A DNA stretch of 64,000 nucleotides. Origin: Coemansia sp. RSA 1200 (taxonomy: Eukaryota > Kickxellomycota > Kickxellomycetes > Kickxellales > Kickxellaceae). A program made the translations under genes and the position numbers. Below the pieces are notes generated by a model that saw only the letters and a program-made list of their open reading frames with translations, searched no databases and was not told the DNA's origin. Shown here in pieces: positions 29,917 through 41,255 of the stretch (position 1 is its first letter; every line of letters starts with the position of its first letter). Where the stretch lies: assembly GCA_027578915.1 (NCBI GenBank), contig JANBTT010000068.1:20683-84682 (forward strand), given 5' to 3'.

Positions 29917-31362
29917 ATGACCGATGGCGGTGTTGACAACGCTCTCGGCAGCTGGATATGGTGGCATGTAAGCAGCGAGACGCCAGGCCCAGCGCTGTCG
30001 TGGGGAAACGTGGAGATCGCAGCGCTAATGCTAGTGTTCAATGTGTGCGTATCCACGTGGCTCGGATTGGGACTGAGCGGCGGACTGATAGTAGCTTCGA
30101 TCCGCTGCGTCGTGCAGCTGACAACGCTGGGATTCGTGCTGAACCAGATATTTATGACGCAGAACCCGGTGTACATCTTCGGGATGGCGCTGGCGCTGGG
30201 GCTTCTGGCGTCGGCAGAAGTCACCTTCTGGCGCGCCAAACGCACATTCCCCGGCATGTTCCCCGGCACGCTGGCTGCGATCATGGGCAGCGCCCTGACG
30301 GTTGCGCTGCTCGGGAACGCATACTCGCTGAAGATGGAGCCTGTCTACACTGCGCAGAAGTTCATCCCAACCATCGGCATGCTGTTTGGCAACTGCATGA
30401 TTGGCGTGTCGATTGGGCTGACCTCGGTCATGGATTCGCTGGACACGCATAGGGATCGCGCGGAAACCGTGCTCTGCTACGGCGCGTCCCGCTGGGAGGC
30501 CATCCGCCCCGTTGCGCGCGACGCGCTGCGTGCCGCCATGCTGCCAACCATCACCAACATGAGCATCACGGGTCTGATCTCGATCCCCGGCGTCATGACC
30601 GGCTGGATCCTGGGCGGCGCCGATGTGCTGCAGGCTGCGCGGTACCAGCAGATCATCCTGTTCATGATCACCGCATCCTCCGCAAGCAGCGCGCTCCTGG
30701 CTGTTCTGTTCTGCGCCTCCGTGCTGATCGACAAAACACCCGCGCTGCGGCTCGATCGCATAACCGTCTGCAGCACCAGCCGGACAGCAACCATGGATGA
30801 GAGATGTAGCGCCAACAGCAACAAGATGCGGTCTGCGCACTCCTCGCGCGCCACGCTTAGATACCGCGCAAATGCAGGCCGGTTGCTGCGATCCAAGTCT
30901 GAGCTCTACTCGCCGACGGACTCGCTTCTGCGGATACGCTCGTCGGCAACTGCATCGCCAACAATCAGCACCGACAGCAGTGCGGAAGAGCAGCAGCAGC
31001 AACGGGAGTATTGCCCGTCGGAGCAGATGGCCCTGAGGGCTCCGCTGCTGATCCGGAGCGACAAGAGTCGGAGTCGGCTCGTAGATATTGAAGACACACT
31101 GTTGCCGCTGCAGCCGCTACGCGAATGCACCCGCCGATGCGCCAGCAGCATGGCTGCGAAGCGATGGCACAGCCCCGATAATGGGGCTAATTCTGCTGCT
31201 GCTGCTGCTGCTGGCCAGCAGCAGCAGCAACTGCTTCACCGGCGGCCGGTCGTTTCGGCGGGCTCCAGAATCAAGCAGCTCTGGGACGCAGAGTCGTCGT
31301 GGGCGTGCGCGATCTGTCCGCTCCGAGACAACGCCATGCACGGCGAGGACGCTGTCACCTGA
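29917..31362 (+). CDS. UPF0014/FetB-like membrane permease with long C-terminal tail
   Basis: The first ~285 residues match the UPF0014 (bacterial YbbM/FetB) permease fold: membrane segments from ALMLVFNVCVSTWLGLGLSG onward, the IRCVVQLTTLGFVLNQIF block, GMLFGNCMIGVSIGLTSVMD, the coupling loop ETVLCYGASRWEAIRPVARDALRAAMLPTITNMSITGLISIPGVMTGWILGG in that order, and a last helix. In bacteria it pairs with an ABC ATPase for metal export. No ATPase gene is nearby. About 190 residues of Ser/Arg/Gln-rich cytosolic tail are added, suggesting regulation by phosphorylation. The function in fungi is not established. Confidence 0.85.
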   Translation: MTDGGVDNALGSWIWWHVSSETPGPALSWGNVEIAALMLVFNVCVSTWLGLGLSGGLIVASIRCVVQLTTLGFVLNQIFMTQNPVYIFGMALALGLLASAEVTFWRAKRTFPGMFPGTLAAIMGSALTVALLGNAYSLKMEPVYTAQKFIPTIGMLFGNCMIGVSIGLTSVMDSLDTHRDRAETVLCYGASRWEAIRPVARDALRAAMLPTITNMSITGLISIPGVMTGWILGGADVLQAARYQQIILFMITASSASSALLAVLFCASVLIDKTPALRLDRITVCSTSRTATMDERCSANSNKMRSAHSSRATLRYRANAGRLLRSKSELYSPTDSLLRIRSSATASPTISTDSSAEEQQQQREYCPSEQMALRAPLLIRSDKSRSRLVDIEDTLLPLQPLRECTRRCASSMAAKRWHSPDNGANSAAAAAAGQQQQQLLHRRPVVSAGSRIKQLWDAESSWACAICPLRDNAMHGEDAVT

Positions 31363-31612
31363 AAAGGATCAAACAAAAAAAAAGTAAATATAAGTGATAA
31401 TCTAATTAATGCCATGCTGGAATCTAGGGATTTTGCCCCCTTTCTAGCCATTCAGGTGATCTTTCCCACAACCGAGTGGAAACCATTTTTGCACTGGTAG
31501 CTGCAGACAAGTGTGACAAGGTTTTTATGCTTCAGCAATTCGGACAACTTGTACAGCAACCACCCACCCCCACTTTCATCCATCCATTCTTTGATTTTTC
31601 TTCCTAATAACC

Positions 31613-33652
31613 ATGGCTGACGATACTGGTAGCAGCAGGCCCGGCGGGTACGGGCAGTCGGGGCAGCCGCCCAAGATCAAGAACAAGAACGCGGCAGCGG
31701 TGCAAATAACAGCGGAGCAGCTGATCCGGGAGGCGTACTCGCGCCAGGGAACGGCGCAGAAGGCCCCGCGGCAGAAGGTGCTCGACGGAGAAGAGCTAAG
31801 CGACTACCAGATGCGGCGGCGCCGGGAGTTCGAGGAAGGGGTTCGCCGCAACCGGAGCAACATCGGCGAATGGCTGCGGTACGCGGCGTGGGAGGAGAGT
31901 CAGGGCGAGGTAGCGCGGGCGCGGTCGGTCTACGAGCGGGCGCTCGATGTGGACGGCCGGAACCAGACCGTCTTCATCAAGTACGCGGAGCTCGAGATGA
32001 AGAACAAGAATATTGCGCTTGCGCGCAACCTGTACGACCGCGCGGTTACCACGCTCCCGCGGGTTGCGCAGTTCTGGCAGCGGTACACGTACATGGAGGA
32101 GCTGCTTGGGAACATCGCCGGCGCGCGCGAAGTCTTCAGTAGGTGGATGCGGTGGGAGCCCGAGGAGAGCGCGTGGGCCGCCTTCATCGGCTTCGAGACG
32201 CGGTACGGGGAGCTCGGCAACGCAAGGGCGCTGTGGGAGCGCGTGGTGTATGTGCATCCGGAGCCGCGGGTCTGGCTCAAGTGGGCGCGCTTCGAGGAAG
32301 ACAAGGGCGATGCCGAGTCCGTGCGCCGCGTGTTTGGCCTGGCAATCGACAGACTCGGCGAGTCGTTCATGGACCAGCATGTGTTCATCTCGTTTGCCAA
32401 GTTCGAGACCAGGCTGCGCGAATACGACCGCGCGCGGGCCATCTACCGGTACGCGCTCGAGCGGCTCCCCAAGGCAAAGTCCCACGCCCTGTACAACCAG
32501 TACACCGCCTTCGAGAAGCAGCACGGCGACGCCCGCCACATCGAGGATGTTGTTGCAAACAAGCGCAGACTCCAGTACGAGGCCCTGGTCAGGGCCACTC
32601 CGGCCGACTACGACACGTGGATCGACTACGCTGCGCTCGAAGAAGAACAGGGAGATTTCGATCGGATTCGCGATGTCTACGAGCGCGCTATTGCCGAGTG
32701 CCCCAGGGTGGCCGAGAAGCGGCTCTGGCGCCGGTACATCTACCTGTGGCTGTTCTACGCCCTGTTCGAGGAAACCAGGGCCAGGGACATCGGCAGAGCG
32801 CGCGACGTGTACGTTGCGTGCATTGAGCTGGTGCCGCACAAGGTGTTTACGTTTGGCAAGCTGTGGCTCCAGTACGCATGGTTCGAGATCCGGAGCTCCG
32901 GCGATCTGGGCGCCGCGCGCAGGGCGCTGGGCCGAGCGATTGGCCAGAGCCCAGGCAAGGACAAGCTGTTCCGCGGGTACATCGAGCTGGAGCTCGAGCT
33001 GCGCGAATTCGACCGCGTGCGCACGCTCTACTCCAAGTTCCTGGAGGCCAACCCGACCAACTGCTCCACCTGGGTCGAGTTTGCCAGGCTGGAGGCCGCG
33101 CTGGGCGAGTCCGACCGCTGCTTGGCGCTGTTTGAGCTGGCCGTCGAGCAGCCCACCCTGGACATGCCCGAGCTGCTGTGGAAGGCCTACATTGACTTCG
33201 TGTTCGATTCGGGCGATTTCCAGAAAACACGGGCGCTGTATGAGCGCCTGCTGTTGATGACCGACCATGCCAAGGTGTGGATCAGCTTTGCGCGCTTTGA
33301 ACTACTCGCCGCCGCCGCTGGCGACGAGCCCGCCAGCAATGGCGCGGGAGCTGCGCGCGCCGTGTATGAGCGCGCGTACGCGCGGATGAAGGAGCTGGGG
33401 CTCAAGGAGGATCGGCTGGTGCTGCTCGAGGCGTGGCGCGACTCCGAGCAAAACGCCGCCGGCGGCGGCGACCCCGATGCTGTTGAGAAACGCATGCCCA
33501 AGCGGGTGCGGAAGCGCAGAGAGCTCGACGACGGCTCGCTGGAGGAGTACTTTGACTATGTCTTCCCCGACGACGAAGAGCAGGGCGCGAGATTCAAGCT
33601 GCTTGCAAAGGCCCACATGTGGAAGCAGCAGCAGCAAGAGCAGCAGCAATGA
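31613..33652 (+). CDS. CLF1: Pre-mRNA splicing factor CLF1/Crooked neck
   Basis: A 679-aa HAT-repeat protein of the Prp19-associated (NineTeen) complex, which helps assemble the active spliceosome. The family start is clear (NAAAVQITAEQLIREAYSRQ then RRRREFEEGVRRNRSNIGEW). About fifteen HAT units follow, each with W..YA..E and ARxVYERAL patterns, to about residue 600, then a basic/acidic tail (RVRKRRELDDGSLEEYFDYV) and Gln run. Coding is strongly GC-rich, which creates long antisense open frames that are not genes. Its presence fits a genome that still has introns although few genes here seem to. Confidence 0.97.
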   Translation: MADDTGSSRPGGYGQSGQPPKIKNKNAAAVQITAEQLIREAYSRQGTAQKAPRQKVLDGEELSDYQMRRRREFEEGVRRNRSNIGEWLRYAAWEESQGEVARARSVYERALDVDGRNQTVFIKYAELEMKNKNIALARNLYDRAVTTLPRVAQFWQRYTYMEELLGNIAGAREVFSRWMRWEPEESAWAAFIGFETRYGELGNARALWERVVYVHPEPRVWLKWARFEEDKGDAESVRRVFGLAIDRLGESFMDQHVFISFAKFETRLREYDRARAIYRYALERLPKAKSHALYNQYTAFEKQHGDARHIEDVVANKRRLQYEALVRATPADYDTWIDYAALEEEQGDFDRIRDVYERAIAECPRVAEKRLWRRYIYLWLFYALFEETRARDIGRARDVYVACIELVPHKVFTFGKLWLQYAWFEIRSSGDLGAARRALGRAIGQSPGKDKLFRGYIELELELREFDRVRTLYSKFLEANPTNCSTWVEFARLEAALGESDRCLALFELAVEQPTLDMPELLWKAYIDFVFDSGDFQKTRALYERLLLMTDHAKVWISFARFELLAAAAGDEPASNGAGAARAVYERAYARMKELGLKEDRLVLLEAWRDSEQNAAGGGDPDAVEKRMPKRVRKRRELDDGSLEEYFDYVFPDDEEQGARFKLLAKAHMWKQQQQEQQQ

Positions 33653-34541
33653 CAATGACAACGACAACCATGGAGGGGTTCTGTATGTTCTTATTCGATG
33701 CTGTGTTTGCTTGTCCAGCGTGGCTTTTCTTCTTCGTTCCTCAATATGCAAACAGCCTGAATAGACGTGTATATGAGCCACTGCTTTTTTTTGTCAACTG
33801 GAGTGTTGTGTTTTTGTTTTCGTTTTTCCTTGTTCTTCTTTGAATCGGGCATGGAAACAATTGGCAATTTCAATCATATTTTGGTTACTTTATCCCTTTG
33901 TCTTCTATTTACTTTCTTATTGCTCCACGAAAGCAACTAGAATTATAGGGTGTTCCAGGTTTCTTGTTTTCTATTGATAAAAGAGGCTTCCCAGATTTTT
34001 CTCCCCTTTCCAAATAAGGAACAATATGGAGAACCTAGAGTATCGGTAAAAATAATAGGAAAATATAAGGATATGAGAGCCAGTAAATGAGGCTTTTATT
34101 TCCCCTTCACAACCCTAGCTTAGTTACCTGCTCCTCACTTTTCTGTTATTATTGTTATTATTATTTCCGCTGAATCCGATGCTCCCCCCTCCTTATTTGC
34201 ATTCAACTATATGAAAAAGGTTTTTTTTCTTGTTTGTTATGCTTTCTTTTTACGTCGGATGGTATTCACTAGAGAGAAAAAAGACGGAGGGAGGTGTTCA
34301 AGAAACCCCACCACCCTCTTCTCGCTCTTTCGGCAGATACATTCTTGCCATATTATCGCTTGGATAGGGAGATGGTTTGTGTTTTTAGCATTTCAAGTAC
34401 TCGTATTTTATTATTATATCTTCATATTCGTGCTTATTGCCGATACTACGCTTCCTCCTTACCTCCCTCAACATTTGCGTTATTTTTATTACCAACATTT
34501 GCTTTATACTTTTTATTATTTTCATTATATTTTTGTTATAC
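33653..34541. other. Intergenic region
   Basis: 889 bp, AT-rich, with T/C tracts. The frame of the next gene is open upstream of its first ATG but begins only with TTG, so it is not included. No supported gene. Confidence 0.5.
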
Positions 34542-37500
34542 ATGTCTACTGCCACCACTATTACTCCCGGCTACGAGCAGCAGCCAGCACCCGTGCTGGC
34601 AAACGCCCGGATAGCAGCCATCATTCTGAGCAGCATCTCGGCCGCCGCGTCGCTCATGGTCATAATATCCTACATCCACGTATTCAGGAGATTCCAAGCG
34701 CACCAGCGCAAGATTCTAAACGCCACCACGCCCACACCCCTCATCCCCGCAGCAACGCTAGCCAACACCACAGCAGCGCCGGCTCATCCGGGAATGAATA
34801 CTGCGGGGTTCAGCAAAACCCTGGTTGCCAGCCAGTATCTTGCGCCTGGAGCCACGGCGGCCGGTGGCAGACAGGGGCTGTTCGGTAGTGGAGGCGGTGG
34901 CCATTGTTGCCACACTCTCTGCTTTTCGTGCGAGTCATCGCTGGCCACCCCATGCGCCAACAACACCTCGTTTTTCCTCTCGCCCGACCGACAGTCTGCC
35001 GGACAGCTGAGTGCTGGAAACAGCAAAAATGCATCCAACACAGGCGGTGGTAGCGGCGATACGGCTGGCGATGGTGCCGCCAGACTGGTGTACCGGAGCA
35101 GCATGCCGCCGTTGTCGTCCCAGGGTGCTGCCGTTAGTAGGCATCCGTGCCGCTCGAGCGACTGCTCGTCCCGTGCGACTAGTCTCGACCGGCACCGGCT
35201 TGCGTATAATCAGAGCGGTACCAACTGTGGTGGTAGTGGTGCTGGCTGCAGAATGTCCAACAGCAGCAGCAGCAACAGCAGTGCGGGAAGCAGCCAGGAG
35301 GCATCGGCTGGAGTGGCCAACCACCCCCTGCCATCGCTGTCGTCGTGGAAACAACGGTGTGGCAACGCCTCCATCGAGCTGCCACACATATCGCCGTCTG
35401 CGAAGCACCACCGCAAGGACTCGACGCATTCCAAGCCGGCTCCTCCGGCGCGGGTGCCTAACACTCCCGGAAGGAGCCCTGCTCCTCCACCACTGGACAT
35501 GCAGAACGGATCCAAGCGCCGGCTGCTGCACCACCCAATCGCGTACTGCAACCAGCTCGCCCACGCAATAATAACGGCCGAGCGCGCCCCGTTTGCCGGG
35601 AAAGAAGCAGGACCGAGGTCGCGGCGACACATGCAGCGGCTGCCGCGAATCCCGTCGTGCAAAATCGCAGTGCTCTCGGGAATCGATCTTCTGATGCACG
35701 TGCTCTGGATACTCAACACAACCGCGGCGCACGGCTCTGGCGGATGCACGGCAACGATGTTTTTCTTCCAGTGGGCGCAACTGTTCTACATGTTCTTTCT
35801 CGCGTCGTTTGCCACGCGGTGGGCCCTGCGGCTGCGCAACATCAAGCCGGTGGATTCGCAGAACACCAGGCAGCGGCAGACGACCAACACGATCCACAGC
35901 GCTGCCACCCTTGCATCGTCCCTCGTTCTGAGTCTGTTGCCCGCGGTGCTTGGCGGGACCGGTGCCGGGAGGAGCATCACCGGGTACCATGATGTCCGCA
36001 TCAATGCCTGCTGGTTTGCCAGGGCCGATGGCGCCGCGTTGCGGTGGGCCTGGATGTCCCTGGATCTGTGGCTGGCGCTGGCGCTTCTGCTTCTGCTTGC
36101 CATTGCCGTCTACGTCTGCATCATCCTCTCCAACGAGCGCCGCAACCTGATGAGCGTCATCGCGTACCCGACCCCTGCTAACATCCGGGCCTCCGTTACC
36201 ACCGCGCCAGGAGGAGGAGGAGGGCCCGGTGCGCCATCGCTGCCTAGACGACTATCGTCGGCCTACACTGCTGCTGCTGCTGGCGCTCCACTGCCTCCCT
36301 TGAAGCAGCAGATGGTGTACGGATGCAAGTACCACCACCACCGCCACCTGGATCCTTTATCACGATTCGCCCTGCCGATGCCGCCGCTCAACATGTACCT
36401 CTCGCACCAGAGCGGCAGCGGAATAATGCGCCCCCCATCATCCTCGGTTATCCACGCGCCAAGCGTCTGCGGATGCGGCAGTGCTGCTGCTGCTGCTGCT
36501 ATAGCCAACAGCATGCGCACCCGCAGTCGCCGCACCTCGTCTATCGTCTACAGCCAGTACCCGGCATCGCACCCTATTGCGCTTGCACACGAGGCGCTCC
36601 ACGGAAGACGACCAGTGTCATCCGCCGCATCGTCGTCCTCATGGTGTCTGCGTTCGCCGGGAAGCAGCAGCAGCGGCAACATGGCAGCAGCCCGTGGTAG
36701 CGGTGGTGGTGGTGGTGGATTTGCTACCCAGACACCGATCCGTGTTGGCTCCTCCGCTGGGGCCCGACAGTCGGCGGTATCCTCCTCCTCCTCCTACAGG
36801 CACTCGTTGGGCGGTAGCAGCACAAACAGCAGTGGCCACCAATGCGGCGCAGCCGTGGCCGCAGCTGCTGCTGCTACCAGTATCTGCTCGTGCCAGCGTC
36901 ACCGCTGCGTAATGGCGGCAGCGCACATGGTTTCGCCCTCGCAGCCCGCCGCCAACGCGGGGATGCACTACGTGTGGACCAAACAGCGACACAGCGATGT
37001 TCCGGACAATAGCAGCGGCGCGGCTATTCTGAATCCGCAGCACCGTTCTGGTGCAACCAGGAGCGGGTGCTGGCAGAAGAACAGGTTGTCGCAGCCCGGA
37101 TACCATAGCCATGTGGTGGATCCCTCCGCTGCTATTATTAGGGACGCTGGCGGGTTTGCTGCCCATCGGCACCAGCCTCCTCCGGTTCCCAGACTGTTTG
37201 CGCCAGGCGCCCCAGCCGTCGCTTCTTCGGGAGTGCCGATCCAGCCGTACGATGCGGGGAGACAGTATTTGGCTCACAGACAGGTTCCGGTTTCGCGCAA
37301 CTCGGTAGTTACGCAAATCCAGCACCAGCATTACCAGTCAATAGGGGAACAGGCCCTTGTTCAAGGCACGCTTGTCGATAAGCAGACATCCAAAGGCGGT
37401 GCTGTTGCTGTTCTGGCTGGCCGCCGCAAGGGCATGGTGTATCCGCACCCCGATCTTCCGTCCCAGGTCACCACCACTACCAATGGCGGCAGCAACAGCT

Positions 37501-37606
37501 ACAAGTACGCCAAGCACAAGTCAATGCCGGTGCCGCTTGGCCGAGGCTTCTACGATTACAGCACCATTAGCAGCAACAGCATTGTCAACAGCGCGAAACC
37601 CACCGT

Positions 37607-37647
<41 letters not shown>

Positions 37648-38902
37648 CAGATGTGAGAGGATCGCAGCGCCTGTCCTGCAGAGCATCCGGTGCCGAGGCC
37701 CCCGCTTCCAGCTGCTGCAGTTGCAGCAGCAATACTGGCGGAATGCAACACCCGATGAATCCGCACGACGAGCCGGCAGCAGTGCCCGGCAGCACCAGAG
37801 CACCTGTTGCCGAGTCGGCTCGCAGCTCGGGTTGGAGCGGCACCCAATGGCTCGCACGCATCCTCCGCGCCAGACCCCATGTATCGGCAGCCGGCGGCAA
37901 CCCGGCATCCTCCTCGTGCACCACCGCATCGCACCACCACCGTCGCGGACAGATGCAGCGCATCGAAAGGCGGGTGCACCGGCTGGTCACAACGGGAGCT
38001 GTGCGCGTGGCTGCCCGAGCGCTGGTTCCCTTGCTCACGCAACTGTGTATGGTTGTCTGGTCCACGATGCACTCGGCGTCCCAGAGCCAGCGAATCCAAG
38101 ACGCTTTGTACCCTGCGGCTATCATCCTTCTCTCGCTCCAGGGGCTGCTTGACATGATGCTGTACTATGTCTTTGACACGCAGGCGAATGTTTCGGAAAT
38201 CAGTCTCCAGAGCTACTTCCCTCCTCTTCCTCTTCCACCCATGGCTACCACCGCTAACATGGCCATGGCTGCCCCGATTAGCACCTCCGTTGCCAGTACT
38301 GGTGCGACGGGCTGCTGCTTTAATCATTCTCGTCATCTGCACCAGACCCAGCAGTTGTCTTCAGCAGACCCCTGTTGCGGCGGATCCAGACATTCGTGCG
38401 ATGTTCATCAGCAATATCTGCCCAGCAGCGTGTACAACAAAGCATCGCCGCTCGACCAGCTTTATTTTCCGCACAACTCCCAGTTTCGGCAGAAACCCTC
38501 GCTCTCGTCGCTGACGAGCAATCCCGGGTCATTCGGCTCGGACCGTATCCATGGCCGGTGGACTACCACTTCCAACTCCGCCAGCGTATCCCAACAGCAG
38601 CAGCAACCACCGTCGTTGCAGCCGCAGGGCTACCATTACCGGTCATCGTCGGTTGAATCGTATTCCAACGCCAGACCCCGCCATCCGGGATTCAGCGTGG
38701 ATTCCCTGAACATCCGTCGCATCGACCGCTCGTCCAACGCAATGCAATCCGATACCCTCAATGGAAGCGACTCGATGGCTTGGTCACAAAGAGATGTCTC
38801 CATACATGATGGCAATAGCATCTCGCAGGTCTCCGCTAATCCACCTAGCAACGCCCCTTCCTCTCTTCTCTTGCCATTTGGTCAGCAGCAGCAACAGCAA
38901 CC

Positions 38903-38940
<38 letters not shown>

Positions 38941-39035
38941 GTCCGAATCCACATGTATCCAATTTCAGACCCTTCAGTTACCAGCATATGCCTGTTCTCA
39001 GCGGCTGGGAAGAAGCTGATCTCGAGGACCATTGA
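34542..39035 (+). CDS. Giant seven-TM receptor (Gpr1/Git3- or cAMP-receptor-like)
   Basis: A 1497-aa protein with seven hydrophobic helices at about 22-46, 372-393, 402-427, 455-475, 503-528, 1152-1175 and 1187-1210. The first has IAAIILSSISAAASLMVIIS, the fifth LDLWLALALLLLLAIAVYVC. Between TM1 and TM2 is a ~325-aa Ser/Gly/Pro insert, and between TM5 and TM6 a ~620-aa loop of Ser, Gly, His and Gln with a 12-Gln run. The ~285-aa tail has a longer Gln run. A large third loop is known for yeast Gpr1; a loop of this size between TM1 and TM2 is unusual. G-protein signalling from the plasma membrane is inferred. Start is the first ATG. Confidence 0.6.
37611..37646 (+). repeat. (CAG)12 microsatellite, poly-Gln in receptor loop
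   Basis: Twelve CAG codons in the third loop of the receptor. A second Gln-rich run, interrupted, lies at about 38883-38939. Confidence 0.9.
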
Positions 39036-39111
39036 TCATAATTTTTCTGGTTGGTAATATAAAGTTTAATCATAAAAGGAAAAAATGGTTTGATCCATCC
39101 CGGACTACTAT

Positions 39112-39990
39112 CTAGACCGCAGGAGGCTTGCTGATGTTGTTGTTGGGCACCCGCTCAAAGTTGAAGCTCACGGGCTTGTAAGAGTCCTTGATTCCAGGAG
39201 CCAAAAACCCGCGCTTCTCAGGATCCTCGTAGAATCTGCGCAGCTTGGCAGCGGTGGGCTGGGCAGACTTTGGGAGAACAGCAAACTTCTCTGGATGGAG
39301 CAACGCACGGAGCGCCAGTCTGTTATGGTAGACGCAGACGACCTTTCCGCCGAGTTCCTCGATCCTCTGGATAGCATGCTTGCTAGCCCTGGTGACCTCA
39401 ATGGTGATCGGGGTAGTCAGCACATGGGCGTCGCGACCAAGCAGGGTAACGCCCTCCTTGAAGCGCACAACATTGGCCTGGTAGATCTCGCGCAGCGTAA
39501 TGGGTTTCGACGCATCCAGGCGTCCTGTGTTGATCCAATGCTGGATCCTGTCCAGATTCAGCGGCTGGAGATCACGCTTGAATGGGTTTTTGAACCCGCG
39601 CTTGGGAAACACCTGGCTCAGCGGTGTCTGGCCTCCCTCGAAGCCCGGCCCCGGCTTGCTGTTGCCCGACCGCGATTTCTGGCCCTTTTGCCCGCGCCCG
39701 CATGTCTTGCCGTGGCCCGATCCGTGTCCGCGTCCCAGCCGCTTCTTCACTTTGCGCGCGCCCTTGTTGTCCCGCAGATCGTTCAGCTCCACCATTCGCG
39801 CTGGGCGGGCCACGTGGAATACTCCGGTTGCTGCTACCGCTGCTGCTGCTTTTGATGCCGTTGCTTGCGTCGCCGCAAACGAGGTGGTGTGCAATGTGTT
39901 GCAAAGAACAAGTTTTGATGCAAACGCAGTTTGCAAATGTGTCACCCGCACCGCTGCTGTTGCTGCTCTTTGTAATCCCACGCGAAACAT
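39112..39990 (-). CDS. MRPL10: Mitochondrial large-subunit ribosomal protein uL15m
   Basis: The 292-aa product starts with a basic, Ser/Thr/Ala-rich presequence (MFRVGLQRAATAAVRVTHLQ). The L15 core follows: LNDLRDNKGARKVKKRLGRG, GHGKTCGRGQKGQKSRSG, and GFEGGQTPLSQVFPKRGF. A fungal-type C-terminal extension includes KRGFLAPGIKDSYKPVSF. The ATG at 39990 directly precedes the targeting peptide; the open frame upstream is not needed. The symbol is by analogy with the yeast mitochondrial gene. Confidence 0.95.
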   Translation of the reverse strand: MFRVGLQRAATAAVRVTHLQTAFASKLVLCNTLHTTSFAATQATASKAAAAVAATGVFHVARPARMVELNDLRDNKGARKVKKRLGRGHGSGHGKTCGRGQKGQKSRSGNSKPGPGFEGGQTPLSQVFPKRGFKNPFKRDLQPLNLDRIQHWINTGRLDASKPITLREIYQANVVRFKEGVTLLGRDAHVLTTPITIEVTRASKHAIQRIEELGGKVVCVYHNRLALRALLHPEKFAVLPKSAQPTAAKLRRFYEDPEKRGFLAPGIKDSYKPVSFNFERVPNNNISKPPAV

Positions 39991-40586
39991 TTCAAAGAAT
40001 CGATGAACCCTTCCCCTGTTTCTTTTAACTTCGTGTTTATGAAAATAGAAGCATAAAAATTTGACGTAAACAAGCAAAGAAGAACCGCTGCCTCGCAATT
40101 CAACAAGGTTGCTCTTTTTGATATCGTTATCATTTTTTTCACTTGCCCCATCCCTTTGATTTGATCGGCTTGTCTGCCGATTACGGGTCAGGATTATTAC
40201 AGTGCTTTATGACGTGGATTTGTGTAAATGCGCTTTTGCCAGACAAAATAAACCACATCCAGCATTTAGAATTGCCGCAAATAATCCTATTAAATATTTA
40301 CTTTACATAAAGCCTCCTATGGCCTTAATTGAATAATGGTAATTTACAAACTCCAGTGCATACAATTTTCAATAAATACAATTTGTTTCTTAACACCTGC
40401 TAATTTATTTACATATGTCCCTCTTTGTACTATGAACCATAAGTAATAAGATACATTTACATACATGTTAATTATGTATTGAATACGTACACACGGCCAA
40501 AATGTTTGTGAGTTTGTAAAAAGTAACTAAATCTGTTGCTTGAATAGCTGATTCCACATTACTGCTGGCGTGTGAGATAACTAAAA
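39991..40586. other. Promoter region of uL15m and start of the second AT-rich island
   Basis: The first ~250 bp are the presumed uL15m promoter. From about 40200 base composition drops sharply to AT-rich and no ORF is supported. Confidence 0.5.
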
Positions 40587-40736
40587 TCATTTATGATGTG
40601 CTCCGCAATCTTTCTGTGCCTCAACACAATTAATGCACGTTTGGTCATATTTTTTTACAGTAGTGGTGCCTTTGGCAGCAGCTTTTCTCAAACTACTGTT
40701 TCCCTTTAAGAATATAGGTGCTGAAGAAATGACCAT
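40587..40736 (-). CDS. Cys/His micro-ORF E (49 aa)
   Basis: A 49-codon ORF starts in an optimal context (taccATGG). The N-terminal half is Lys/Ser/Thr-rich and basic; the end carries C34-x2-C37-x6-C44-x2-H47 (TCINCVEAQKDCGAHHK). The motif is kept in the decayed sister F with substitutions (TCIDCVEAQAACKTHK). C-x2-C-x6-C is also the spacing of the first half of a fungal Zn2Cys6 cluster, but the second half is absent. The promoter-leader layout equals that of the zinc-ribbon cassettes A-D, so a different zinc microprotein seems to sit behind the same control region. Confidence 0.5.
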   Translation of the reverse strand: MVISSAPIFLKGNSSLRKAAAKGTTTVKKYDQTCINCVEAQKDCGAHHK

Positions 40737-40849
40737 GGTAATCTAACTTTGCTAATTAGTAAATCTTGCAGTATTGCTAAATTGAGTAGAAAAAGAAAAA
40801 TGTAGTGTTTTGTAATTTTGATAGAAAACAGTGGAGGTGAGCTTGCATT

Positions 40850-40855
40850 TTTATA
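40850..40855 (-). promoter_or_regulatory. TATA-like element of cassette E
   Basis: TATAAA within CACATATAAA on the minus strand, 119 bp upstream of micro-ORF E. Confidence 0.5.
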
Positions 40856-41255
40856 TGTGAACACAAAACAAATTAAAAAATATTTTGTTCATTAATATTT
40901 TCCATGTCAGAAGTGTAAAAATAGAGTGCCATGTGGTGATCAAGTGCTTCTTATCTAAATTTTGTTGGGTAATTTAACAATTTAATATGTTTACTTGTAA
41001 AGGATATATTGAATTCTTTTAAATGTACAGCATATAGGACTTTGTCTAACACAAGAGGTTGGGGAAAGTTTCTTTTAAAGCTACTTTTATCAAATAATCA
41101 AATCACGAGATTAGCCTAAAATACAGTGACTCAAGAAACTGTTACAACGTTTTTTACACTGTCGGTTTTTTATAAATATCTCTTAAACCAGTAATTAGAT
41201 TAAGCCATACATATAGTCACAACGCTGCGACGTTTGCGATGTTGCATAACACCGA

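Larger units (their letters stand above)
40490..41135 (-). repeat. AT-rich cassette repeat, unit E
   Basis: Minus-strand unit related to unit F (44820-45345) along nearly its whole length, and to units A-D through the TATA-like element and leader. Shared leader words with unit D include gataattagtaaagttaaatt (atttactaattagcaaagtta here) immediately before taccATG. The coding part differs from A-D. Confidence 0.7.

Noticed and set aside
31796..33268. 490-codon antisense frame within CLF1
   Set aside because: Shadow of GC-rich codon bias; the sense frame is an unmistakable HAT-repeat protein.
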